Positions 1-5,505 of a stretch of 25,259 nt of DNA are shown here, piece after piece. The position numbers and the translations under genes are program-made. The stretch's first letter is position 1. Each line of letters starts with the position of its first letter. The notes beneath the pieces were generated by a model. That model did not search any database, was not told where the DNA came from, and saw nothing but the letters and a program-made list of their open reading frames with translations. The stretch is from assembly GCA_934155625.1 (NCBI GenBank), contig CAKPHD010000022.1, positions 1 to 25,259 on the forward strand, in the 5' to 3' direction. This stretch comes from an uncultured Clostridia bacterium. GTDB taxonomy: Bacteria > Bacillota > Clostridia > TANB77 > CAG-508.

Positions 1-37
1 AAATAGAATATAATAATTAATAATAAAAAGGAAAAGA

Positions 38-922
38 GTGATTATTATAACTATTTATATTGATATAATATTTTTAGAAAATTTAATAATGAATTTTATA
101 ATTATATATGCAACTTCGATTATTTTAAAAATAAAACCGAAAATAATAAGAGTAGTTATTTCAAGTATGATAGGTAGTATATATGCGATAATAGCATATA
201 TTACAGAATTATCTATATATACATCTATAATCTCTAAAATGATTTTGGCTATTGTTATGGTATATACTGCATTTAATCCGCAAAATATTAAAAACATGTG
301 GAAACAAGTGGTAATATTTTACTTAACTTCTTTTGTATTTGGAGGAGTTGCACTTTATTTAATTTATTTTATTAAACCACAAAATGTGTTTATAAAAAAC
401 GGAATATTTGTGGGAGAATATGTGCTAAAAGTGATTTTTTTAGGGGCCATTATGGCATTTGTGATAATTAAAATATCAATAGAATTTATAAAGACAAAAA
501 TCAATGCTAAAGACATGTTCTGTAAAATAAAAATTGAACTAAATGGAAATGAAGTAGAAACAAGAGCAATGATAGATACAGGAAATTTTGCAAAAGAGCC
601 AATAACAAACACACCTGTTGTAATAGTAGAAAGTAGCTTGCTAGATAAAGTTTTACCTAAAGAAATTTTAAAAAATTTAGATAATATACTTGCAGGGAGT
701 TTAGAAGGAATACAAGAAGAGTACATATCAAAATTAAGATGTATTCCATTTTCGTCTTTGGGAAAACAAAATGGAATGTTATTAGGAATAAAAGCAGATG
801 AAATAATAGTTGAGAAAGAAGAAGAAAACAAAATATATAAAAATGTGATAATAGGATTATATGATAAATCACTGACAAAAAGAGGAGAATATAGAGCTTT
901 AATAGGACTTGAACTAATATGA
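38..922 (+). CDS. spoIIGA: Sporulation sigma-E factor processing peptidase SpoIIGA
   Basis: Membrane aspartic protease that matures pro-sigma-E in the mother cell during sporulation. The 294-residue protein has about five hydrophobic segments in its first 150 residues (roughly 4-28, 38-54, 60-78, 90-110 and 127-147), followed by a soluble C-terminal domain. That domain carries the catalytic D-T-G triad at residues 180-182 within AMIDTGNF, as expected for the family. The length fits SpoIIGA (about 300). The start is a GTG preceded by an AAAAGGA ribosome binding site. Its probable substrate, sigE, lies 171 bp downstream on the same strand, the classic pairing. A good terminator separates the two, which is unusual. 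Only 37 bp of upstream sequence is present, so the promoter cannot be judged. Confidence 0.93.
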   Translation: MIIITIYIDIIFLENLIMNFIIIYATSIILKIKPKIIRVVISSMIGSIYAIIAYITELSIYTSIISKMILAIVMVYTAFNPQNIKNMWKQVVIFYLTSFVFGGVALYLIYFIKPQNVFIKNGIFVGEYVLKVIFLGAIMAFVIIKISIEFIKTKINAKDMFCKIKIELNGNEVETRAMIDTGNFAKEPITNTPVVIVESSLLDKVLPKEILKNLDNILAGSLEGIQEEYISKLRCIPFSSLGKQNGMLLGIKADEIIVEKEEENKIYKNVIIGLYDKSLTKRGEYRALIGLELI

Positions 923-933
923 AAAACATGTAA

Positions 934-968
934 GAAATAATCGCAAAATAGCGATTATTTCTTTTTTT
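934..968 (+). terminator. Rho-independent terminator after spoIIGA
   Basis: An 11-bp perfect stem (GAAATAATCGC / GCGATTATTTC) with a 6-nt loop AAAATA is followed by seven T residues. It lies 11 bp after the spoIIGA stop codon and before sigE, so it should reduce or uncouple read-through between genes normally co-transcribed. Confidence 0.85.
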
Positions 969-1093
969 CTACAATAAGAAAAGACAGTCTTTGCATATAA
1001 AAAGTTATACAATAAAAAGCACGAAGTGAGGTGATGAAAAAGGTTTATAGATATATCCGAAAATCTAAATATATGCAAGGAATGTGAATAAAG

Positions 1094-1828
1094 ATGAAAA
1101 TAATAGACTTTATAAAAAAGAGTATAGACTCAATTTGTGCAAAATATATAGAAGGAAATATAGAAGAAATTCTGCCGATTTTCTATGTGGCAGGAAGTCA
1201 AACATTACCACCACCATTATCTGCAGAAGAAGAGGAAAAAACAATAAAAAAATTAGACACAGATGAATCTATAGAAGCTAAAAAAATGCTTGTTGAAAGA
1301 AACTTAAGACTCGTAGTTTATATTGCCAAAAAGTTTGAAAATACAGGAATAGGGATTGAAGATTTAATTTCAATAGGAACGATAGGACTAATGAAAGGAG
1401 TAAATACATTTAATTCAGAAAAGAAGATAAAACTTGCTACATATGCTTCTAGATGTATTGAAAATGAAATATTAATGCATCTAAGAAGAACTAATAAACT
1501 TAAATCAGAAGTTTCAATTGATGAACCATTAAATAAAGATAGTGATGGAAATGAATTATTATTATCAGACATATTAGGTACAGAGCCAGATATTACATAT
1601 AGAAAGTTGGAAGATGAAGTAGATATGCAACTATTAAAAGAAGCTATAAAAAAATTAAATGATAGAGAAAAAAATATTATGGAAATGCGATTTGGATTTA
1701 TTAGTGGAAAAGAAAAGACACAAAAAGAAGTTGCAGATGAACTTGGAATTTCTCAAAGTTATATTTCTAGGCTGGAAAAGAAAATAATAAACAAAATGAA
1801 AAAAGATATTATGAGCAAAACTGGCTAG
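1094..1828 (+). CDS. sigE: RNA polymerase sporulation sigma-E factor precursor
   Basis: Early mother-cell sigma factor. At 244 residues it matches family length. An approximately 30-residue pro-sequence leads into the motif FYVAGSQTLPPPLS (residues 30-43), equivalent to the YYIGGSEALPPPLS processing site of Bacillus subtilis, so SpoIIGA cleavage is predicted between F30 and Y31. Region 2 follows (NLRLVVYIAKKFENTG, residues 70-85; EDLISIGTIGLMKG, 89-102; KLATYASRCIENEI, 113-126). Region 4 holds a helix-turn-helix at about 209-230 (TQKEVADELGISQSYISRLE). The ATG at 1094 is chosen because it gives a normal-length pro-sequence; an AAGGA lies 12 nt upstream, which is somewhat far. An in-frame TGA at 1085 separates it from an upstream ATG at 1034. 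The sigG gene that usually follows in clostridia is absent here. Confidence 0.96.
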   Translation: MKIIDFIKKSIDSICAKYIEGNIEEILPIFYVAGSQTLPPPLSAEEEEKTIKKLDTDESIEAKKMLVERNLRLVVYIAKKFENTGIGIEDLISIGTIGLMKGVNTFNSEKKIKLATYASRCIENEILMHLRRTNKLKSEVSIDEPLNKDSDGNELLLSDILGTEPDITYRKLEDEVDMQLLKEAIKKLNDREKNIMEMRFGFISGKEKTQKEVADELGISQSYISRLEKKIINKMKKDIMSKTG

Positions 1829-1833
1829 AAGGC

Positions 1834-1862
1834 TTTAAATTAAAATAAAAGTATGGTATAAT
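1834..1862 (+). promoter_or_regulatory. Sigma-A promoter for the YnbB-family gene
   Basis: A consensus -10 TATAAT lies at 1857-1862 with an extended TG at 1854-1855. A weak -35, TTTAAA (1834-1839), sits 17 bp upstream. The -10 ends 28 bp before the ATG of the downstream gene. Confidence 0.65.
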
Positions 1863-1890
1863 AGTTGCAGTTTAGAAAAGGAGAAGTAAT

Positions 1891-3138
1891 ATGTACACAG
1901 AATTTGGAATAAAAAAAGAAATACTTGAATTATCAAAAGAAGTAGAAAAAGAAATTCAACCACAATTTGAAAAAATAGATAAGATTAAAGAAATGAACAG
2001 TCTAAAAGTACTAGAGGCATTTCAATATTGTAGATTATCAGAAATGCATTTACATTCATCAACAGGATATGGAATTGATGAAATAGGAAGAAATAAAGTA
2101 GAAGAAATATATGCTAGAATATTTAGAACAGAAGATGCATTAGTTAGAGCGCAACTAATTTCTGGAACACATGCTTTAGCAGTAACATTATTTGGATTAT
2201 TACGTCCAGGAGACACAATGCTAAGTATTTCTGGAGCGCCTTATGATACATTACAAACAGCTATCGGAATAAGCAAAGAAGAAAGCCCAAGTTCATTAAA
2301 AGCATTTGGAGTAAAATATGAGCAAATTGAATTGATAAATGATGATTTTGATATTAAAACAATAGAAGAAAGAGTTGCCAAAAATGATATCAAATTAATA
2401 GAAATTCAACGTTCAAAAGGATATTCAACAAGAAAGAGTTTGACAATTGATAAAATTGAAAAAGCAATTCAAGCAATTAGAAAAGTAAATAAAGATGTAA
2501 TAATTATGGTAGATAATTGCTATGGAGAATTTGTAGAAGAAAGAGAACCAACAGAAGTTGGAGCTGATATTGTTGTAGGTTCATTAATGAAGAACTTAGG
2601 AGCAGGAATTGCAACAAGTGGGGCATATATAGCAGGAAAAAAAGATTTAATAGAACTATGTGCAGAAAGACTAACAGCACCAGGAGTTGGTAAAGAAATA
2701 GGACCATCACTTAACCAGAATACAGCATTTATAAAAGGGTTATTTTTTGCTCCAAGTGTTGTAGCAAGTTCCGTAAAAACAGCAGTATTTGCAAGCAGAA
2801 TTTTAGAAAGATTAGGATATAAAGTAAGTCCTAAATTTGATGAACCAAGAGCAGACATAGTTCAAACAATAGAATTAGGAGATGCTGATAAGCTAATAAA
2901 ATTTTGCCAAGGGATTCAAATGGGTTCGCCAATTGATTCATATGTAGTTCCAGAAGCAAGTGATATGGGAGGGTATGATGATAAAGTAATAATGGCAGCA
3001 GGAACTTTTACAGAAGGGTCAACAATAGAACTTAGCTGTGATGGACCTATACGTGAACCATATATAGCATATATGCAAGGTGGATTAACATATGAATATG
3101 GAAAACTTGGAATTTTAAAAGCGTTATCTGCTCTATAA
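1891..3138 (+). CDS. ynbB: PLP-dependent enzyme, YnbB / methionine gamma-lyase family
   Basis: Fold-type I pyridoxal-phosphate enzyme of the family annotated as 'methionine gamma-lyase family' or 'aluminum resistance protein' (YnbB). The 415-residue length is typical. SGTHALAVTLFGLLRPGD (91-108) is the cofactor phosphate-binding region, MVDNCYGEF (206-214) carries the Asp that contacts the pyridine nitrogen, and GSLMKNLGAGIA (230-241) has the Schiff-base lysine K234. The C-terminal domain contains a PREPY-like motif (PIREPYIAYMQGG). A strong AGGAG precedes the ATG, and the gene has its own extended -10 promoter. It is usually found near hfq or glutamine synthetase genes; here its neighbours are sigE and a response regulator. 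The physiological substrate is not established, so cysteine or methionine catabolism is only an inference from the fold. Confidence 0.88.
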   Translation: MYTEFGIKKEILELSKEVEKEIQPQFEKIDKIKEMNSLKVLEAFQYCRLSEMHLHSSTGYGIDEIGRNKVEEIYARIFRTEDALVRAQLISGTHALAVTLFGLLRPGDTMLSISGAPYDTLQTAIGISKEESPSSLKAFGVKYEQIELINDDFDIKTIEERVAKNDIKLIEIQRSKGYSTRKSLTIDKIEKAIQAIRKVNKDVIIMVDNCYGEFVEEREPTEVGADIVVGSLMKNLGAGIATSGAYIAGKKDLIELCAERLTAPGVGKEIGPSLNQNTAFIKGLFFAPSVVASSVKTAVFASRILERLGYKVSPKFDEPRADIVQTIELGDADKLIKFCQGIQMGSPIDSYVVPEASDMGGYDDKVIMAAGTFTEGSTIELSCDGPIREPYIAYMQGGLTYEYGKLGILKALSAL

Positions 3139-3169
3139 TTGCCAAAAGATTTTATTTCTGTATTTATAT

Positions 3170-3328
3170 TTATTTAGAAATTGATAATATATTATTTTGA
3201 AATACCGCGTAAGCGACTAAATGAGCGTATGCGAATGCGATATGGAGCAATCTACATACTAGTATTTTAAATTTGTAGATTGCGACACCAAGGTATAAAA
3301 AATAATATATTATCAATTTTCTGAATAA
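3170..3328 (+). ncRNA. Cloverleaf-like inverted-repeat element (candidate structured RNA or MITE)
   Basis: Two arms of nearly 30 bp (3170-3198 and 3299-3328) are almost perfect inverted repeats, with only one mismatch and one bulge. Inside, TAC/GTA (3203-3205 with 3293-3295) closes a junction of three hairpins: CGC-GTAA-GCG with a GNRA tetraloop (3206-3215); CGTATGC-GAAT-GC-(G)-ATATG (3226-3244); and GCAATCTACA / TGTAGATTGC, 10 perfect pairs (3247-3256 with 3274-3283). Bases 3203-3247 are about half G+C in a very AT-rich genome, as expected for a constrained RNA. It lies after the YnbB gene, which lacks any other terminator. I cannot match it to a known RNA family. A miniature inverted-repeat transposable element is the main alternative, and the strand is assumed. 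Confidence 0.5.
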
Positions 3329-3420
3329 TTTTATTATATAGAATTGAAACAAAGTCTAACCATTTTTGACAACTTGTTAGAATTTCTTAAGTTTCGTAAT
3401 AAGCCGAGGAATGTAATGCA

Positions 3421-3436
3421 AAGCTTATATTTTAAG
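3421..3436. promoter_or_regulatory. Candidate operator AAGCTTA-N4-TTAAG upstream of the response regulator
   Basis: The 16-nt sequence AAGCTTATATTTTAAG has the same half-sites and spacing as AAGCTTAAAACTTAAG at 18852-18867, next to the signal peptidase promoter. It sits about 42 bp upstream of the predicted -35 of the response-regulator gene. Its role as a regulator binding site is inferred from the repeat alone. Confidence 0.3.
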
Positions 3437-3477
3437 TCTTTAGTATAAAAAATATATAGAAAAATGGACAAAAACCT

Positions 3478-3505
3478 TGTAACTTATTGGAATTTATGAT
3501 ATAAA
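3478..3505 (+). promoter_or_regulatory. Predicted sigma-A promoter of the response-regulator gene
   Basis: TTGTAA (3478-3483), a 16-bp spacer and TATAAA (3500-3505). A GGAGGT ribosome binding site at 3520-3525 follows, 9 nt before the ATG. A second TATAAT at 3512-3517 lacks a good -35. Confidence 0.5.
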
Positions 3506-3534
3506 TAAAACTATAATACGGAGGTATGTGAAGC

Positions 3535-4284
3535 ATGAATGATAATTATGAATATGAAAAAAAGACAATTCTAATTGTAGACGATGAACAAAAGATAGTA
3601 GATTTATTAGTACATAATTTAACAAGAGAAGGATACAACACTATAGAAGCTAATGATGGTCAAACTGCAGTAGATATAGCATTAGAGAAGAGACCAGACC
3701 TTATATTATTAGATGTAATGCTTCCAAGAATAGATGGACTAACAGTATGTAAAAAAATAAAAAATGCATATAATGTTCCAATATTAATGGTATCTGCAAA
3801 AGATGATGAATTAGACAAAATAGTTGGGCTAGAATTAGGTGCAGATGACTATATAACAAAGCCATTTAGTGTAAGAGAAGTAGTAGCAAGAGTAAAAGCA
3901 AATTTAAGAAAAGTAGAAGCATCAATGGAGGCTCAAAATATAGCACAAAAAAATAATGAGAAGAAAGAAGTAAAAAAAGAAAGTACAATAAAAGTCGGTT
4001 CTCTAGTATTAGATTTAGAAAAATATGAAGTACATATAGATGGAAAAGTTATAAATTTAACATTAAGAGAATTTGAAGTATTAAAATTTTTAGCGCAACA
4101 ACCAGGCCAAGTTGTAACCAGAGAAGCTTTATTAGAAAGAGTTTGGGGATATGAATATTACGGAGACATACGTACAGTAGATGTTACTGTTAGAAGAATA
4201 AGAGAAAGAATAGAAAAAGACACATCTAATCCTCAAATATTAATAACTAAAAGAGGGGTAGGATATTATATACCTAATAAATAA
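3535..4284 (+). CDS. walR: OmpR/PhoB-family response regulator, WalR-like
   Basis: DNA-binding response regulator of 249 residues. The receiver domain (about 11-125) has the acidic pair D16/D17, phospho-acceptor D60 (LILLDVMLP), S87 and K109 (YITKPF). A charged Lys/Glu-rich linker (about 126-152) leads to a winged-helix domain (about 155-249) with the recognition-helix segment RTVDVTVRRIRERIE, very close to WalR/YycF and PhoP. The family regulates cell-wall metabolism (WalR) or phosphate starvation (PhoP). No kinase gene is adjacent; a WalK/PhoR-like kinase lies at 17610-18800 in a peptidoglycan cluster and is the obvious partner candidate. The gene is monocistronic, with its own promoter and a strong terminator. 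WalR versus PhoP is not settled by sequence alone. Confidence 0.85.
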   Translation: MNDNYEYEKKTILIVDDEQKIVDLLVHNLTREGYNTIEANDGQTAVDIALEKRPDLILLDVMLPRIDGLTVCKKIKNAYNVPILMVSAKDDELDKIVGLELGADDYITKPFSVREVVARVKANLRKVEASMEAQNIAQKNNEKKEVKKESTIKVGSLVLDLEKYEVHIDGKVINLTLREFEVLKFLAQQPGQVVTREALLERVWGYEYYGDIRTVDVTVRRIRERIEKDTSNPQILITKRGVGYYIPNK

Positions 4285-4291
4285 ATATAGA

Positions 4292-4327
4292 AAATACTCA
4301 GAAAATATTAATTCTGAGTATTTTTTT
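4292..4327 (+). terminator. Rho-independent terminator after walR-like gene
   Basis: A 12-bp perfect stem (AAATACTCAGAA / TTCTGAGTATTT) with an 8-nt loop; the 3' arm runs into seven T residues at 4321-4327. It starts 8 bp after the stop codon. Confidence 0.9.
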
Positions 4328-4346
4328 GCAGATATTTTAGAAAAAA

Positions 4347-4363
4347 TGTCAAAAGGTGTCGAA
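4347..4363 (+). promoter_or_regulatory. Tandem Spo0A-box-like sites
   Basis: TGTCAAA (4347-4353) and TGTCGAA (4357-4363) both match the core of the Spo0A box (TGTCRAA) and are exactly 10 bp apart, hence on the same helical face. They lie about 30-45 bp upstream of the -35 at 4392. Binding is inferred, and such short motifs also arise by chance in AT-rich DNA. Confidence 0.35.
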
Positions 4364-4391
4364 AAAAAGTTTAAGAATAATAGAAAAAGGA

Positions 4392-4420
4392 TTGACAAAA
4401 AACGAAAAAGAAAATATAAT
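4392..4420 (+). promoter_or_regulatory. Perfect-consensus sigma-A promoter
   Basis: TTGACA (4392-4397), a 17-bp spacer and TATAAT (4415-4420), an exact match to the housekeeping consensus. It reads toward the unrecognised gene at 4575 and leaves a 5' leader of about 150 nt. Confidence 0.85.
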
Positions 4421-4574
4421 TTGGAAGAATTATATAATTTCAGTAACATAATTTTTTTCTAAAGAATTAAATCAGTTACATTTTTTCTAAAAGTTATAAC
4501 TTAGAATCTTATTAATTAAAATCAGAAATTAAATATTTTATATTTAATATATCTCAAATAAAGGAGGAATTATT
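4421..4574 (+). promoter_or_regulatory. Untranslated leader with imperfect direct repeats and a palindrome
   Basis: Two imperfect direct repeats start CAGTAACATAATTTTTTTCT (4441-4460) and CAGTTACATTTTTTCTAA (4473-4490), with a period of about 32 bp. A perfect 12-bp palindrome AAGTTATAACTT (4491-4502) follows. An AAAGGAGG Shine-Dalgarno closes the leader at 4560-4567. No known riboswitch was recognised. Confidence 0.4.
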
Positions 4575-5168
4575 ATAGTAGAAAAAGTATTAAAATTAAA
4601 AGAATTAATAAATAGCGAAGAAAATGAGATTCTTAAAGAAGCTCTTAATAAATTACTAAAATTAAATATTAAAGAGATTAAATATGACAAAAATATTAAA
4701 TTACCTAATATTTCGGAATATGAATTTGAACTAATAAAAGTAAAAGCTATAATGGAAACAAATGAAGAAATAGAAATGTATTTAAAAATGATAAAAAACA
4801 AAAGGGTAAAAGAATCTATATTTTGCTATTGGTGTACAATTTTTGAAGAAGAATTATTAGCTAAAGAAAAAGAAATAGAATGCATAGTAAATAAAGTTGC
4901 AATTTCTGATTTAACTAAAGATAAATATCAAAAACGAGTGTTTTTAACAATAGAAGATAATAAAACACAAATATTAGAAACAGGTACAGAAGTTAACTTT
5001 ATCGAATTATCAAACTATATTAAAGAAAATAAAAATGGCACAAATGAATTAGAAAAACTATATAAATACTTTGACAAAGGAGATGATGATGTTTTATTAG
5101 TAGGAATAAAAATGAATAGGGCTGATAGACAAAAGAAGACAAATATTGATTTCTTGGACGAACTATAG
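4575..5168 (+). CDS. Hypothetical protein with a probable non-AUG (ATA or ATT) start
   Basis: I do not recognise this protein. The frame is open from 4548 to the TAA-type stop at 5166-5168. The first ATG is only at 4752 (138 residues) and has no ribosome binding site, and no GTG or TTG lies between. A near-perfect AAAGGAGG (4560-4567) sits 7 nt before an ATA codon at 4575 and 4 nt before an ATT at 4572, so I place the start at 4575, giving 197 residues. The N-terminal 90 residues are Lys/Glu-rich and predicted helical. The middle carries FCYWC (a CxxC-type pair) and the C-terminal half has beta-like segments (RVFLTIED, DDVLLVGIK). There are no membrane segments or signal peptide. It has its own consensus promoter, preceded by Spo0A-like boxes, and the TSCPD gene follows 45 bp later. 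A sequencing error in the start codon is possible. Confidence 0.7.
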   Translation: MVEKVLKLKELINSEENEILKEALNKLLKLNIKEIKYDKNIKLPNISEYEFELIKVKAIMETNEEIEMYLKMIKNKRVKESIFCYWCTIFEEELLAKEKEIECIVNKVAISDLTKDKYQKRVFLTIEDNKTQILETGTEVNFIELSNYIKENKNGTNELEKLYKYFDKGDDDVLLVGIKMNRADRQKKTNIDFLDEL

Positions 5169-5213
5169 TATAATGATAAAGAATAGTTAAAAGTAGTTTG
5201 AAAGGAGAAAAAA

Positions 5214-5465
5214 ATGGAATACAAATTTACACCACAAGGTGTTTGTTCAATGGAAATGATTTTTGACATTGAAAATAATATAATCAAAAGCTTAAAAATT
5301 ATTGGAGGATGCCCAGGAAACACAGTTGGGGTATCAAGACTAGTTGCAGGAAGAAGTATTGACGAAGTAATTGAAATGCTAGAAGGTATAAACTGTGGTG
5401 GAAGAGGAACTTCTTGCCCAGATCAAGTTGCAATAGCATTAAAAGAATATAAGAGAAATCACTAA
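5214..5465 (+). CDS. TSCPD domain-containing protein (TIGR03905 type)
   Basis: Small 83-residue protein consisting almost entirely of a TSCPD domain, the Cys-containing module also found at the C terminus of some vitamin B12-dependent ribonucleotide reductases. The diagnostic TSCPDQVAIAL lies near residues 64-74, with further cysteines in GVCSMEM, GGCPGNTVG and GINCGGRG, suggesting metal or redox binding. The biochemical role of the stand-alone family is unknown. The ATG is preceded by AAAGGAGA. It probably shares the transcript starting at 4427 with the gene upstream. Confidence 0.85.
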   Translation: MEYKFTPQGVCSMEMIFDIENNIIKSLKIIGGCPGNTVGVSRLVAGRSIDEVIEMLEGINCGGRGTSCPDQVAIALKEYKRNH

Positions 5466-5499
5466 AAAATGGATGCACTATCTATTTAAAGTGCATCCA
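5464..5499 (-). terminator. Terminator of the minus-strand PBP gene
   Basis: A perfect 10-bp stem TGGATGCACT (5470-5479) / AGTGCATCCA (5490-5499) lies between convergent genes. Six A residues at 5464-5469 become a T tract on the minus strand, 7 bp after the PBP stop. On the plus strand the T tail is poor, so termination of the TSCPD gene here would be less efficient. Confidence 0.75.
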
Positions 5500-5505
5500 T
5501 AAATA

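Larger units (their letters stand above)
3139..3534. other. Gene-free interval with an inverted-repeat element and the walR promoter region
   Basis: No credible protein-coding frame on either strand; the minus-strand frame through here has no ribosome binding site and is hydrophobic junk. The interval holds, in order, the 159-bp inverted-repeat element (3170-3328, separate entry), a smaller imperfect hairpin with the ATAAGC/GCTTAT pair (about 3399-3426), the motif AAGCTTA-N4-TTAAG at 3421-3436, and a promoter and Shine-Dalgarno for the response regulator. It therefore looks regulatory or RNA-bearing rather than empty. Confidence 0.7.

Noticed and set aside
991..1018. Possible promoter TTGCAT-N16-TAAAAA for sigE
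   Set aside because: Both hexamers are weak and no sporulation-type (Spo0A with long spacer) arrangement could be confirmed.
1084..1266. Short plus-strand frame overlapping the start of sigE
   Set aside because: It lies in another frame within the clearly conserved sigE sequence and is Arg/Lys-rich noise.
3170..3328. Interpretation of the inverted repeat as a CRISPR, retron or IS200/IS605 end
   Set aside because: Only one copy is present, there are no repeat-spacer units, and no reverse transcriptase, transposase or TnpB gene lies nearby.
3170..3352. Minus-strand open frame of 60 codons through the inverted-repeat element
   Set aside because: It mirrors the palindromic DNA, has no ribosome binding site and its composition is not protein-like.
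3366..3371. TTGACA as a -35 for the response-regulator gene
   Set aside because: No -10-like hexamer occurs at 16-18 bp; the TTGTAA/TATAAA pair nearer the gene is better.
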